From positions 1-64,000 of the forward strand of contig JAAYAL010000077.1 in NCBI GenBank assembly GCA_012719395.1: a stretch of 64,000 nt of DNA, given 5' to 3'. This document shows, in pieces, positions 20,674 to 28,930 of the stretch (the stretch's first letter is position 1; every line of letters begins with the position of its first letter). The position numbers were made by a program, and so were the translations under genes. The stretch comes from Gaiellales bacterium (lineage in GTDB: Bacteria > Actinomycetota > Thermoleophilia > RBG-16-64-13). The notes below the pieces were generated by a model, which was not told the DNA's origin, did no database searches, and worked only from the letters and a program-made list of their open reading frames with translations.

Positions 20674-21216
20674 CTATTTGCTCTTCGGATAGAGCGCCGT
20701 CTCCAGCGCGGATAGCACTGCTCTCTCGCTCTCGTTGATCGGTCGGTCATAGTCAGCGCAGACGGCGGCAAATCGCGAGTACATTGAGCGTAGAAGTTCA
20801 GCCAGTGAGGTGCGGTTAGCGGAGTCGTATATCTCGAAGAGAGACACGAACCCGGGGATTTGCAGCTCATATATGTTGGGATTGTCACGAAGCAGGGTCA
20901 TGAAACTATCACGGAGGTCGGGAAGAACCGCCTCCTTAAATCCCTTAGCTTCTAAGAGTTCTTCCGTTAAGTCGGAAAAATGGAAATAGGCCAGAACCTC
21001 CGCGAGGTCAATGAGAATGACGACTTCATCATCATCGAGTTCACCATCTGCGCTGAGGACGTCTATTGCAATTGCCAGGATACTCAACTTCAACTGCCGC
21101 TTCGGGTCGCGACTGTTGAATGTGAATATCGGGCTGTCCAGGACGGCCTCAAGGGATAGCAGATCACCGATAAGTCCGGCAAGAATATCTTTGCTGTGAG
21201 GACTGAATTGCGTCAA
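20674..21216 (-). CDS. TerB-like helical domain protein, hypothetical
   Basis: LSILAIAIDVLSADGELDDDEVVILIDLAEVL resembles TerB-type acidic helical repeats; SD GGAGG before TTG start. Confidence 0.5.
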   Translation of the reverse strand: MTQFSPHSKDILAGLIGDLLSLEAVLDSPIFTFNSRDPKRQLKLSILAIAIDVLSADGELDDDEVVILIDLAEVLAYFHFSDLTEELLEAKGFKEAVLPDLRDSFMTLLRDNPNIYELQIPGFVSLFEIYDSANRTSLAELLRSMYSRFAAVCADYDRPINESERAVLSALETALYPKSK

Positions 21217-21485
21217 GTCGCGCCTCCGCCTGGTCGAAAGGATGGATGGATAAGCTTCTGACGGAGAAGGAGAGCATTGGCAAGTAGTCGGTAGTCATGC
21301 AGTTTGAATCCAGAAGGAGAAGCCGTAAGTAATCGCTGACGCGAGAAGCGAGCTGATGCTACGAACGCGTTAGACGCCCCAACGGACCGCCTCGGTCGTG
21401 GCCCCCTTATGCTTCGGTCTGGGGCACGATGGCGGCGTGGGGCTGCCATCGTGCCTTGACAGCACCACCAGCGGGATAGCCGCTT

Positions 21486-21575
21486 AGACATCGACCAGAT
21501 CTTTCCATTCTTGACGGAATCCGACAAGAAGCGGAGCACTGGCGGCTGCATTTCGTAGTACTTGGGAACGGCCAT
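21486..21575 (-). pseudogene. Remnant of Mrr-type restriction endonuclease N-terminal domain (Mrr_N)
   Basis: MAVPKYYEMQPPVLRFLSD then, after a frame change, RQEWKDLVDV followed by stop; resembles the start of Mrr_N proteins. Confidence 0.4.
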
Positions 21576-21775
21576 TGATTCCCCCCTCGCTCGCGACGCA
21601 GTGTATCACTGCAATCATTAGGTGCGCTTTCCGTCCGACCCCCCTGCTAGGCTGAAATCTGCTGCGGTGTGGCGTTCCACCAAACCGGCGCAGAGGTATG
21701 CGGAACCCTCCCACAAGAGGGCAGCCGATAGCCCGCCTCCCCAACGAGGTAGCACGTGCGGGGGAGCTCAAACTT

Positions 21776-21828
21776 ACCTGAACCTGAACGCCTGGCTTGG
21801 CCATGCGGTTCAGGAGGTTCGTTCAGGT
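21776..21828. repeat. Four-copy CCTGAAC/GTTCAGG repeat cluster (two direct, two inverted)
   Basis: CCTGAAC at 21777 and 21783; GTTCAGG at 21808 and 21821; ACCTGAAC...GTTCAGGT and CCTGAACC...GGTTCAGG exact 8-bp inverted repeats. Confidence 0.75.
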
Positions 21829-22027
21829 GGAGTCGCGAGAAGCACGGAAGGGCGAAGCCCTACGGCGCACCCTCGCCGCTCGCGGCATCCCGCTCACGGC
21901 TCCTCAGGCCGCCCAGCTCGCCCTCGACCTCCTCCGCCTCGCGGGGGACGGGCTGCTGGTGTCGTCGGCGCCGACCGACCATGAAGGCCACGAACCGCAC
22001 CTTCGGCAACGGAGCGGGCAGCGGTAA
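21803..22027 (+). CDS. Small hypothetical protein upstream of rep
   Basis: MRFRRFVQVESREARKGEALRRTLAARGIPLTAPQAAQLALDLLRLAGDGLL; co-oriented with rep/recombinase; no family recognised. Confidence 0.3.
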   Translation: MRFRRFVQVESREARKGEALRRTLAARGIPLTAPQAAQLALDLLRLAGDGLLVSSAPTDHEGHEPHLRQRSGQR

Positions 22028-22116
22028 CGGGCGCGTCAGGCGCAGCGCAGGGGGCGGGGCGCACCGGAACCGGCGGCGGCGCCAGACGCAGCGGGGCCGG
22101 TGCAGCCGGCCTTGGC

Positions 22117-22959
22117 TTGTCTGATGCACATATCTCGGGAAACCCATGGCGAGCGGGGGTCAGCTATGCGGCTACGCACCGCAACGGGGAACTGGTGCAG
22201 GTCAAGGCCAGCGCCGGGACTGGCGGCGGTGGTGGTGGACCGCGTGCGGCGATCGGGGGATTCAGTCGTCAGTCCCGCAGGCGTCTTCTCTACCTTCTCG
22301 CCTCCATCGACCAGCAGGCTTCCGGACTGCCGCTCTTCGTCACGCTGACCTACCCGGGCCAAGATTGGGAAACCTACGCGGCCAATATGAAACGCCACCT
22401 GGACAACTTCCACCGCTGGCTCGCCTATCATCGTCCCACCACGTCGGCCATCTGGCGTCTCGAAGTACAGAAGCGCGGTGCTCCCCACTTCCACCTGCTC
22501 GTCTTCGGCGCGGGATTCCTCGATTGCCTCTTGGTGGCGGAAGCGTGGTGGCGCATCGTGGGGTCGGCGCAGGAGTCTCACCTGCTGGCCGGAACGCAGG
22601 TCAAGGCCTGCGCGCGCTGGCGTGAAGCCACTCGCTACATGGCGAAGTACATGGCCAAGCCGCAGGAAGAGACTGCAGAAGTCCCTGAGCTGTGGAGGCT
22701 CCCGGGGCGGTTCTGGGGCGTCTGGGGAGCCAAGAACTTGCCAGTGTGTCCGGAATACTGGACCTTGACTCCGGAAGTCGCTGCGCGCTTCAGACGCGTT
22801 CTGCGGGGCCATGCCAAGAGCCGGGGCTATCGTCTGCGCAACGGGTCCTCAGTAACCGCCTTTCTCCCCCACGCGGCGGCGGAGCGGGCGCTCCTCTTCT
22901 GTCAGGCCCAACGCAGGACTGCGTCCGACTCGGATGTCGGTCTGGCCGAGAGCAACTGA
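22117..22959 (+). CDS. HUH-superfamily rolling-circle replication initiator-like protein
   Basis: Motif I FVTLTYPG, HUH motif APHFHLLVF, motif III-like RYMAKYMAK; start codon uncertain (TTG at 22117). Confidence 0.75.
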   Translation: MSDAHISGNPWRAGVSYAATHRNGELVQVKASAGTGGGGGGPRAAIGGFSRQSRRRLLYLLASIDQQASGLPLFVTLTYPGQDWETYAANMKRHLDNFHRWLAYHRPTTSAIWRLEVQKRGAPHFHLLVFGAGFLDCLLVAEAWWRIVGSAQESHLLAGTQVKACARWREATRYMAKYMAKPQEETAEVPELWRLPGRFWGVWGAKNLPVCPEYWTLTPEVAARFRRVLRGHAKSRGYRLRNGSSVTAFLPHAAAERALLFCQAQRRTASDSDVGLAESN

Positions 22960-22994
22960 CGGCTATAGTGGGAGCAGCGGCAGAAGGAGGCGAC

Positions 22995-24491
22995 GTGACC
23001 GAATCCGGCAATCTGGCCAGTAAGACCACTCCCTGCGTCATCTATGCTCGAGTTTCTACCAAGGAGCAGCAGGAGGAGGGCTACTCCATCCCTGCGCAGC
23101 TTAAGGCCGTGCGTGCGTACTGTGCCAGGGAAGGCCTCAGGACCGTGGAGGAGTTCGTGGAAGCGCAGAGCGCGGGCAAGGCAGGGCGCAAGGGCTTTGG
23201 CCGTATGCTGGCCTATCTAGGGGCGCACCGCGAGGTGCAGGTGGTCGTGGCGCATAAGCTCGACCGCCTCTATCGCAACTTCGCCGACCAGCTGCACCTG
23301 GAAGAGGATCTCGGTGTGCGCGCCCGCTACGTGGTGGGTGATGTACCGCAGTCACCTCAGGGGGAACTGCTGCGGGACGTGCAACTATCCGTAGCCAAGT
23401 TCTACCTGGGAAACCTCCGCGAGGAGGTCAAGAAAGGCATGGAAGAGAAGGCGTCCCAAGGGGGCTGGCCGTCAGGGCGGGCGCCTCTCGGCTACTTGAA
23501 CGACCGAGAAACGCGTGGGCTGATCATGGACCCACTTCGGGCGCCCCTGGTGCGACACGCCTTCGAGCGCTACGCGACGGGCCTTGTGTCGCTCTCGGCT
23601 CTCGCGGACGAGCTTCACGCCATGGGTCTTCGCCACATGCGATCCGGCGCGAAGGTCTACCCGTCTTCCCTTCACTATGTGCTGAAACATCCGGTCTACT
23701 GCGGGCTGGTCCGGTACAAGGGTCAGCTATTCCGGGGCCAACATGAGGCGATTGTCTCGCCAGAGCTCTTCGATCGCGTCCAACAGGCCTTCGGGCCGAA
23801 CCGCCACGGCAACATGGAACAGAAGCACCTCTTCGCCTTGCGGGACTTCCTTTGGTGCGGGGAGTGCGGCTGCAAGATCACTGCGGAGCGTCAACGCGGC
23901 CACGTCTACTACCGCTGCACCAAGGGCAAAGGGCGCGCAGCCTGCGGCCAGCGGCATTACAGCCGCGAGGAACAACTGGAGGAGCAGGTGGAAGGCATCC
24001 TCTCTACCATCGAGATAGGCCCGGATATCCTTGCCGCCCTGGTGGAGGAGTCCAAGCTATTGGACCGGGCGGCGGTGCGTGGGAACGATGCGGAACGACA
24101 AAGCCTGCAGTGCGCCATTGCCGCAAGCGACCGCAAGGCCGGGCGGCTCCTCGACATCTACCTGGCGGGCAACGTGGACGGCGCGATCTACCGCCAGAAG
24201 GCCGCAGAGTTGGCTCGCGAGCGACTCACTTTCGAACATCGTTTGGAAGCCTTGGCGCATAGGTCATCGGACAGAACTGCCTGCGTAGAGGCACTAGCCA
24301 AGACTGCAGCATCGGCACGTATCCGCTTTCGGAGCGCCAACGTCCAACAAAGGCGCGAGGTGCTCGCCACTGTGCTTTCGAACGCGACGCTGCGGGATCA
24401 AGAAATAGTCGATTTCCAGCTGAAAAGCCCCTTCGACGTCCTTCAGATGGACGCCCAAGGGGCTCTCATTTCGGAAAAGTGGGCGTTATAG
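22995..24491 (+). CDS. Large serine recombinase (site-specific integrase)
   Basis: VIYARVSTKEQQEEGYSIPAQL resolvase domain, PLGYLNDRETRGLIMDP recombinase domain, zinc ribbon CGECGCKITAERQRGHVYYRC; SD GAAGGAGG before GTG. Confidence 0.92.
   Translation: MTESGNLASKTTPCVIYARVSTKEQQEEGYSIPAQLKAVRAYCAREGLRTVEEFVEAQSAGKAGRKGFGRMLAYLGAHREVQVVVAHKLDRLYRNFADQLHLEEDLGVRARYVVGDVPQSPQGELLRDVQLSVAKFYLGNLREEVKKGMEEKASQGGWPSGRAPLGYLNDRETRGLIMDPLRAPLVRHAFERYATGLVSLSALADELHAMGLRHMRSGAKVYPSSLHYVLKHPVYCGLVRYKGQLFRGQHEAIVSPELFDRVQQAFGPNRHGNMEQKHLFALRDFLWCGECGCKITAERQRGHVYYRCTKGKGRAACGQRHYSREEQLEEQVEGILSTIEIGPDILAALVEESKLLDRAAVRGNDAERQSLQCAIAASDRKAGRLLDIYLAGNVDGAIYRQKAAELARERLTFEHRLEALAHRSSDRTACVEALAKTAASARIRFRSANVQQRREVLATVLSNATLRDQEIVDFQLKSPFDVLQMDAQGALISEKWAL
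24423..24464 (-). terminator. Terminator for tRNA-Val embedded in 3' end of recombinase ORF
   Basis: Minus strand AGCCCCTT...AAGGGGCT with inner GTCC/GGAC pairing, followed by TTTT. Confidence 0.6.
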
Positions 24492-24551
24492 GATTTGAAC
24501 CTATGGCCTCTTCCGCGTCAAGGAAGCGCTCTCCCCCTGAGCTAAACGCCC
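24480..24551 (-). tRNA. tRNA-Val (GAC)
   Basis: GGGCGTTTAGCTCAGGGGGAGAGCGCTTCCTTGACGCGGAAGAGGCCATAGGTTCAAATCCTATAACGCCCA cloverleaf. Confidence 0.92.
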
Positions 24552-24627
24552 GCGCCGGCCATGATAACCCCGGTGCCCCACTGCGGCAAGTGCGTCAGCG
24601 GGGCACCAAGCTATCGCCGCTCCGGCC

Positions 24628-25899
24628 CTAACTGAAGTACACGTCCACCACGATGCCGACGAAAAGGCGATTGTACAGAGATACCGTGGCCCACACCGGA
24701 ATACGCACGCAGCCGTGACTGGCCGGCCACGGTGGAACGTCCCACGCCCCGTGGATGGCTATGCCACCGTCGAAATAGGCGGGGTAGTATAGAAAACCGA
24801 GTGGGCTGGTATCCCAATCGACCACCTTGCGAAAGACTCGGAACACGCCCGGCCGCGTCCCCCAGCCGGGAGCGCCGGAGGAGACGGGCAGTATCTCCGT
24901 CACCACGTTGTTCTGGATGTAGAACAGGACCTGCTTGGTGAGATCGATCTCCACGCGCGTCCCGTTGCGCGAGAGGCGCGGGGCAGGACGTTGAGCCGCT
25001 ACCAGCGCACCCCACACCTCCGGACCAACCTCACCGTCCCGCGCAAGCCTCTCCACTTTCTGGAACGCCATGACGGCGTCCTTGGTGCTTTCGCCGTACT
25101 CCCCGTTGACGGTACCCACCTTGTAGCCGAGTGAGGCCAGGTGTTCTTGCAGGTAGCTCACCATGGGACCGCTGGAGCCGCGCTTGAGTTGCTCGTAGCC
25201 ATCCGGGGGCACTGCCACCGGAGTCTCCGTGGCCACCTCCACCGGGACGAACAACGCTCGGTGCACGATGCCGGCGGCCTGAGCACGAGTGAGCGTGAGC
25301 ATGGGATAGAAGCGCTGCTCAGTGGAGCCGGTCATGACGCTGAGCCGGATGGCATTGGCCACGTTCCCACGATGTGAATCTGATACGTACCAGCGATCGC
25401 GCACCGTCCCCAGCCAGGCTTGGACTTCCTCCGGGCTGAGATCAAGGGAGAGACCTTCCACAGGCTCCATGCTGAGACGGTAGTTCAACCCCCGCAGGAC
25501 CATGCTGGCCGCCTGCTCCCGAGCAATACCGCTCTCCGGGGCGAAGGAAGTGGAGCTCAGCCCGAAGATCAAACCGGCATTGTAGAGGCGGCCGACCGAG
25601 GAGTAGTACCACTCGGAGACCGCCACGTCGGCAAAGGGGAGCTCCTGCACATCCGGCAGGGGAAGTGCCCGATCCATCATGGCCGCGAACTGCGCACGGG
25701 TGACTGTGTCGTAGGGGTGAAACGTACCATCTGCATACCCTTGGACAATCCCAGCGGCGAACAGTTCCTCTACCGGAGTCATGAACCAGTCGTCTTCCCG
25801 GATATCCGAAAAGGATTGACCCCAGGCTACGGCGGTCCCTCCCAGGGCAAGTACCAACGCCGCCAGCATCACCACTAGCCACCGTCTGCCGTCACGCAT
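24628..25899 (-). CDS. Secreted SLH-repeat / peptidoglycan-binding / L,D-transpeptidase (YkuD) protein
   Basis: Signal peptide, SLH repeats (FSDIREDDWFMTPVEELFAAGIVQGYADGTFHPYDTVTRAQFA), PG-binding (LKRGSSGPMVSYLQEHLASLGY), HGAWDVPPWPASHGCVRIP. Confidence 0.9.
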   Translation of the reverse strand: MRDGRRWLVVMLAALVLALGGTAVAWGQSFSDIREDDWFMTPVEELFAAGIVQGYADGTFHPYDTVTRAQFAAMMDRALPLPDVQELPFADVAVSEWYYSSVGRLYNAGLIFGLSSTSFAPESGIAREQAASMVLRGLNYRLSMEPVEGLSLDLSPEEVQAWLGTVRDRWYVSDSHRGNVANAIRLSVMTGSTEQRFYPMLTLTRAQAAGIVHRALFVPVEVATETPVAVPPDGYEQLKRGSSGPMVSYLQEHLASLGYKVGTVNGEYGESTKDAVMAFQKVERLARDGEVGPEVWGALVAAQRPAPRLSRNGTRVEIDLTKQVLFYIQNNVVTEILPVSSGAPGWGTRPGVFRVFRKVVDWDTSPLGFLYYPAYFDGGIAIHGAWDVPPWPASHGCVRIPVWATVSLYNRLFVGIVVDVYFS

Positions 25900-26205
25900 C
25901 GTTCAACGTCCTCCTCCATGTTCATCCGCCAACGGCATTCTACCTGCCGCCGGGCCGCAGCGGCTGCGCAATCATCTCAGACCGGGAGCGCGCCGGCAGG
26001 CCGCTCCTGCTTCCGCGTGGCGGGGAGGTTTGGCGCAGGTCCGGTGGGGGTACGCTGGTAGTATCCCGGGTCCGGCCCGAGAGGAGGGTGTGTCTACCCA
26101 GAAGGCGTCGGAGGGTCAGGGGCGCCTGCATCTCGGCGCCGGCCCGCGGTGCAGATCCGCGCACACCCCGGCGCACCTTTCGAATCACCTGATAGAGGTG
26201 GGAAG

Positions 26206-26277
26206 AGGCGCCGACCGGAATCGAACCGGTGTAACGGGTTTTGCAGACCCGTGCCTCAGCCACTCGGCCACGGCGCC
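26206..26277 (-). tRNA. tRNA-Cys (GCA)
   Basis: GGCGCCGTGGCCGAGTGG...GGGTCTGCAAAACCC...GGTTCGATTCCGGTCGGCGCC. Confidence 0.92.
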
Positions 26278-26327
26278 CGGAGAGAAGTGCGACGGCGTCC
26301 TGGGGACAAGGCCGCGGGTGAAAATGG

Positions 26328-26401
26328 AGCGGATGAAGGGATTCGAACCCTCGACCTTCTGCATGGCAAGCAGACGCTCTAGCCGACTGAGCTACATCCG
26401 C
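26328..26401 (-). tRNA. tRNA-Gly (GCC)
   Basis: GCGGATGTAGCTCAGTCGGCTAGAGCGTCTGCTTGCCATGCAGAAGGTCGAGGGTTCGAATCCCTTCATCCGCT. Confidence 0.93.
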
Positions 26402-26463
26402 CCGTCACCCCCTTGGCACCGGCCATGCGGGGGACTCCGGAGGGCAGGATTATAGCGCCTGCA

Positions 26464-28056
26464 TCAGGAGGCGTCCAGAGCCTTGTTCACCAAAAGGTCG
26501 GCGGCCTTGTTCTCCTCTCGAGGGACATGCGTGATGTCCACATGCCTGAACCGCCCAACCAGGCCCACTGCCACCTGGTACAGCTCCTGAAGCTCCGGGT
26601 CCCGCACTCTGTACTCCCGGCGCAGCTGACGCACGATCAGCTCCGAGTCCGAGAACACACTCACGTAACGTGCCCCCCGGTCCACCGCCGTTTCCAGACC
26701 GGTGATCAGCGCTTGGTACTCCGCCACGTTGTTGGTGGTATGCCCGATGCGGTCACAGATCTCTTCCAGCACGCGTCCCTCGGCGTCCTCCACCACCACG
26801 CCAATGGCAGCCGGGCCAGGGTTCCCCCGGGACCCCCCGTCCACGCGCAGCACCACCCGACGGTCATTCTCGGTGTCCCCGAGCGCCTCGTCCCCGACGT
26901 CAAACAGCTGTTCCGGTGCTGCCGCGCCCGAATCGCGCTTTCCCGCCCGCGCCGTGCGCCAAGGGTTGACCGACGACGTGGCGAACACGGCCGGGACGCG
27001 CCACCGGGCCAGCTGCTCGTTCAGCACTGCCGTCCACCGCTTCAACGCCCACGTCTCCACCTCGAAATGGGGCGCCTGGATGACAGCCAAGCCCACATCG
27101 GCGGCGCGCTCGGCATCGTGGTAGCCCAGGTCCCCCGTGATGAGCACGTCGGCCACACCCGCAGTGTCCTCCAGCAGGCTGCCCCCGCTCCCGGTCACCA
27201 CCGCCACCCGGTCCACCAGCTTCTCCGAGCTGCCGGCGTACGCCAATTCCCCCAACCCCAACACCGAGGCCATATTTGCCACCACCGAGACCAGCGGAAC
27301 GGGAGTGCGCAGACGTCCCACCCGGCCCTGTCCCCACCTCGCGCGCACGTTCTGCAAGGGGTAGATATCGAAAGCCGGCTCCTCATACGGATGCGCGGCG
27401 ATGTACGCGCGCACCACGGCCGCCACCCGTACCGCCGGAACCACGGTCTCCCACCGAGCCTCTCCCACCTCCGACCTCTCACCCACACCGCCCACGGTCG
27501 GCTGGGCTCCGGTCAGCGGGACGAAGCCCCCGGTTCCCGGCGTCCAGAAAGAGCAATCCCGATACTCCCCTATCACACCCGCCCCCGCCGCGAACACAGC
27601 TCGGCTCACCGCCTCCAAAGCCGCGGGCGGCACAAAGCCCACCAGCTTCACCCAACCGGGAGGCGTGCGCACCAACGGCTCCCGTTCCACCAGCCCAAGC
27701 TCGTCCGCCAGCTGATCGCACAGCCCCCGCGGTGCTCCGTCCAGGTTGGTGTGGCAGGCGAAAGCGGCCACGTCTCCCGCAATCAGTTGATTGACCATGA
27801 CCCCCTGACGGTCGCCATCCGTCACCCGGTTCATGGGGCGGAAGATCAGAGGATGGTGCGAGACGATGGCCTGGTAGCCGCCGGAGACAGCCTCCACCAC
27901 CACGTCTTCGGTCAGATCGAGCGCCACGAGGACCCGGCGTACCTCGTGGCTTCGGTGGCCGACCAGCAATCCCACGTTGTCCCACGGCTCCGCCAGGGCC
28001 AAGGGGGCGAGATAGTCCAGCACCCGTTCCAAGTCCTCGATGATCAAGGTTGGCAC
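26464..28056 (-). CDS. Fusion protein: Nif3/YqfO-like dinuclear metal protein + RNase HI-like domain
   Basis: N-term EPWDNVGLLVG, VSHHPLIF, HPYEEPAFDIYPL, ITGDLGYHDA; C-term RVDGGSRGNPGPAAIG, NVAEYQALITGLE, SDSELIVRQL, NKAADLLVNKAL. Confidence 0.92.
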   Translation of the reverse strand: MPTLIIEDLERVLDYLAPLALAEPWDNVGLLVGHRSHEVRRVLVALDLTEDVVVEAVSGGYQAIVSHHPLIFRPMNRVTDGDRQGVMVNQLIAGDVAAFACHTNLDGAPRGLCDQLADELGLVEREPLVRTPPGWVKLVGFVPPAALEAVSRAVFAAGAGVIGEYRDCSFWTPGTGGFVPLTGAQPTVGGVGERSEVGEARWETVVPAVRVAAVVRAYIAAHPYEEPAFDIYPLQNVRARWGQGRVGRLRTPVPLVSVVANMASVLGLGELAYAGSSEKLVDRVAVVTGSGGSLLEDTAGVADVLITGDLGYHDAERAADVGLAVIQAPHFEVETWALKRWTAVLNEQLARWRVPAVFATSSVNPWRTARAGKRDSGAAAPEQLFDVGDEALGDTENDRRVVLRVDGGSRGNPGPAAIGVVVEDAEGRVLEEICDRIGHTTNNVAEYQALITGLETAVDRGARYVSVFSDSELIVRQLRREYRVRDPELQELYQVAVGLVGRFRHVDITHVPREENKAADLLVNKALDAS

Positions 28057-28201
28057 CGGGGGCCTCCTTTCTCAACCGTCGCATGATCGAACCACACATC
28101 ACGAGTGTAGCGGCGCGGAGGAGGACTGTAAACGAGCGGCTCAAAGAGGGCCCACGGTGAGACCCCCTGGCCAAGGGGTGTGGCACCTGTATGAGAGGTG
28201 G

Positions 28202-28274
28202 TGGGCCCAGTAGGATTCGAACCTACGACCGGCCGATTATGAGTCGGCAGCTCTCACCGCTGAGCTATGGGCCC
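28202..28274 (-). tRNA. tRNA with CAT anticodon (elongator Met or Ile2)
   Basis: GGGCCCATAGCTCAGCGGTGAGAGCTGCCGACTCATAATCGGC...GGTTCGAATCCTACTGGGCCCA; identity depends on C34 modification. Confidence 0.85.
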
Positions 28275-28291
28275 GCCGGGCAGCGTCTATT

Positions 28292-28930
28292 CTAACCCTT
28301 CTCCAGCACGAACACGCCCTGCTGCGCCATCAGATTGGGCCAGAACCTCACCCGGCCCCGCGGCCCCAGATAGAAGGCGCGCACCACGCGCATGCCGTGG
28401 TGCCGTGCGAACAGCCGGAAATCGCGGATGCTGACGCTATGGATGTTGGGCGTGTCGTACCATTGGTAGGGGAGGTTGCGCGTGACCGGAGCCCGCCCCT
28501 GGAACATGAGTTGCACACGGGCCGCCCAGTAGGCGAAGTTGGGCACACCCACGATGAGACGGCGACCAACCCTCAGGCCCTCCTCCATCACCAGCACCGT
28601 TTCCCGTGCCTGCTGCAGCGTTTGATTGAGGATAACGTAGTCAAACATCCCGGAGGGGTAATCGGACAGGCCTTCATCGACATCGCCATGGTAAACGGAC
28701 AAGCCTTTGGCCACGGCCTCATACACCTTCTCCTCGCCAATCTCCACGCCGGTGCCGCGAACGTCCTTTCGGTCCGCCAGAAGCTTGAGCAGCGTGCCCC
28801 TTCCCGATCCCACGTCCAGCACGCGGGAGCCCGGCTCCACCACCTCCACGATGAACAAGTGGTCAAGCCGCTGCCCGTCTGCCACCCGCGCAATGCCGGC
28901 CGTGACGGAGGGAGCAGGTTCAGCCGGCAA
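28292..28930 (-). CDS. metW: Methionine biosynthesis protein MetW
   Basis: [50 protein letters not shown]; overlaps metX stop. Confidence 0.92.
   Translation of the reverse strand: MPAEPAPSVTAGIARVADGQRLDHLFIVEVVEPGSRVLDVGSGRGTLLKLLADRKDVRGTGVEIGEEKVYEAVAKGLSVYHGDVDEGLSDYPSGMFDYVILNQTLQQARETVLVMEEGLRVGRRLIVGVPNFAYWAARVQLMFQGRAPVTRNLPYQWYDTPNIHSVSIRDFRLFARHHGMRVVRAFYLGPRGRVRFWPNLMAQQGVFVLEKG

Larger units (their letters stand above)
21776..24491 (+). mobile_element. Putative small integrative element with HUH Rep and serine recombinase abutting tRNA-Val 3' end (left boundary approximate)
   Basis: Rep and recombinase 35 bp apart in one orientation; recombinase stop lies within tRNA 3' end; left att not found. 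Confidence 0.6.

Noticed and set aside
21484-21804. 106-aa minus ORF MAKPGVQVQV...
   Set aside because: No RBS or domain support; its C-terminal segment only represents the alternative frame of the Mrr_N remnant
20480-22000. Left attachment site matching the tRNA-Val 3' end
   Set aside because: No convincing direct repeat of AGTGGGCGTTATAGGATTTGAACC found by eye; element left boundary remains undefined
25940-26455. ORFs containing TGSIPVGASS and similar
   Set aside because: These are translations of tRNA-Cys and tRNA-Gly sequence, not proteins
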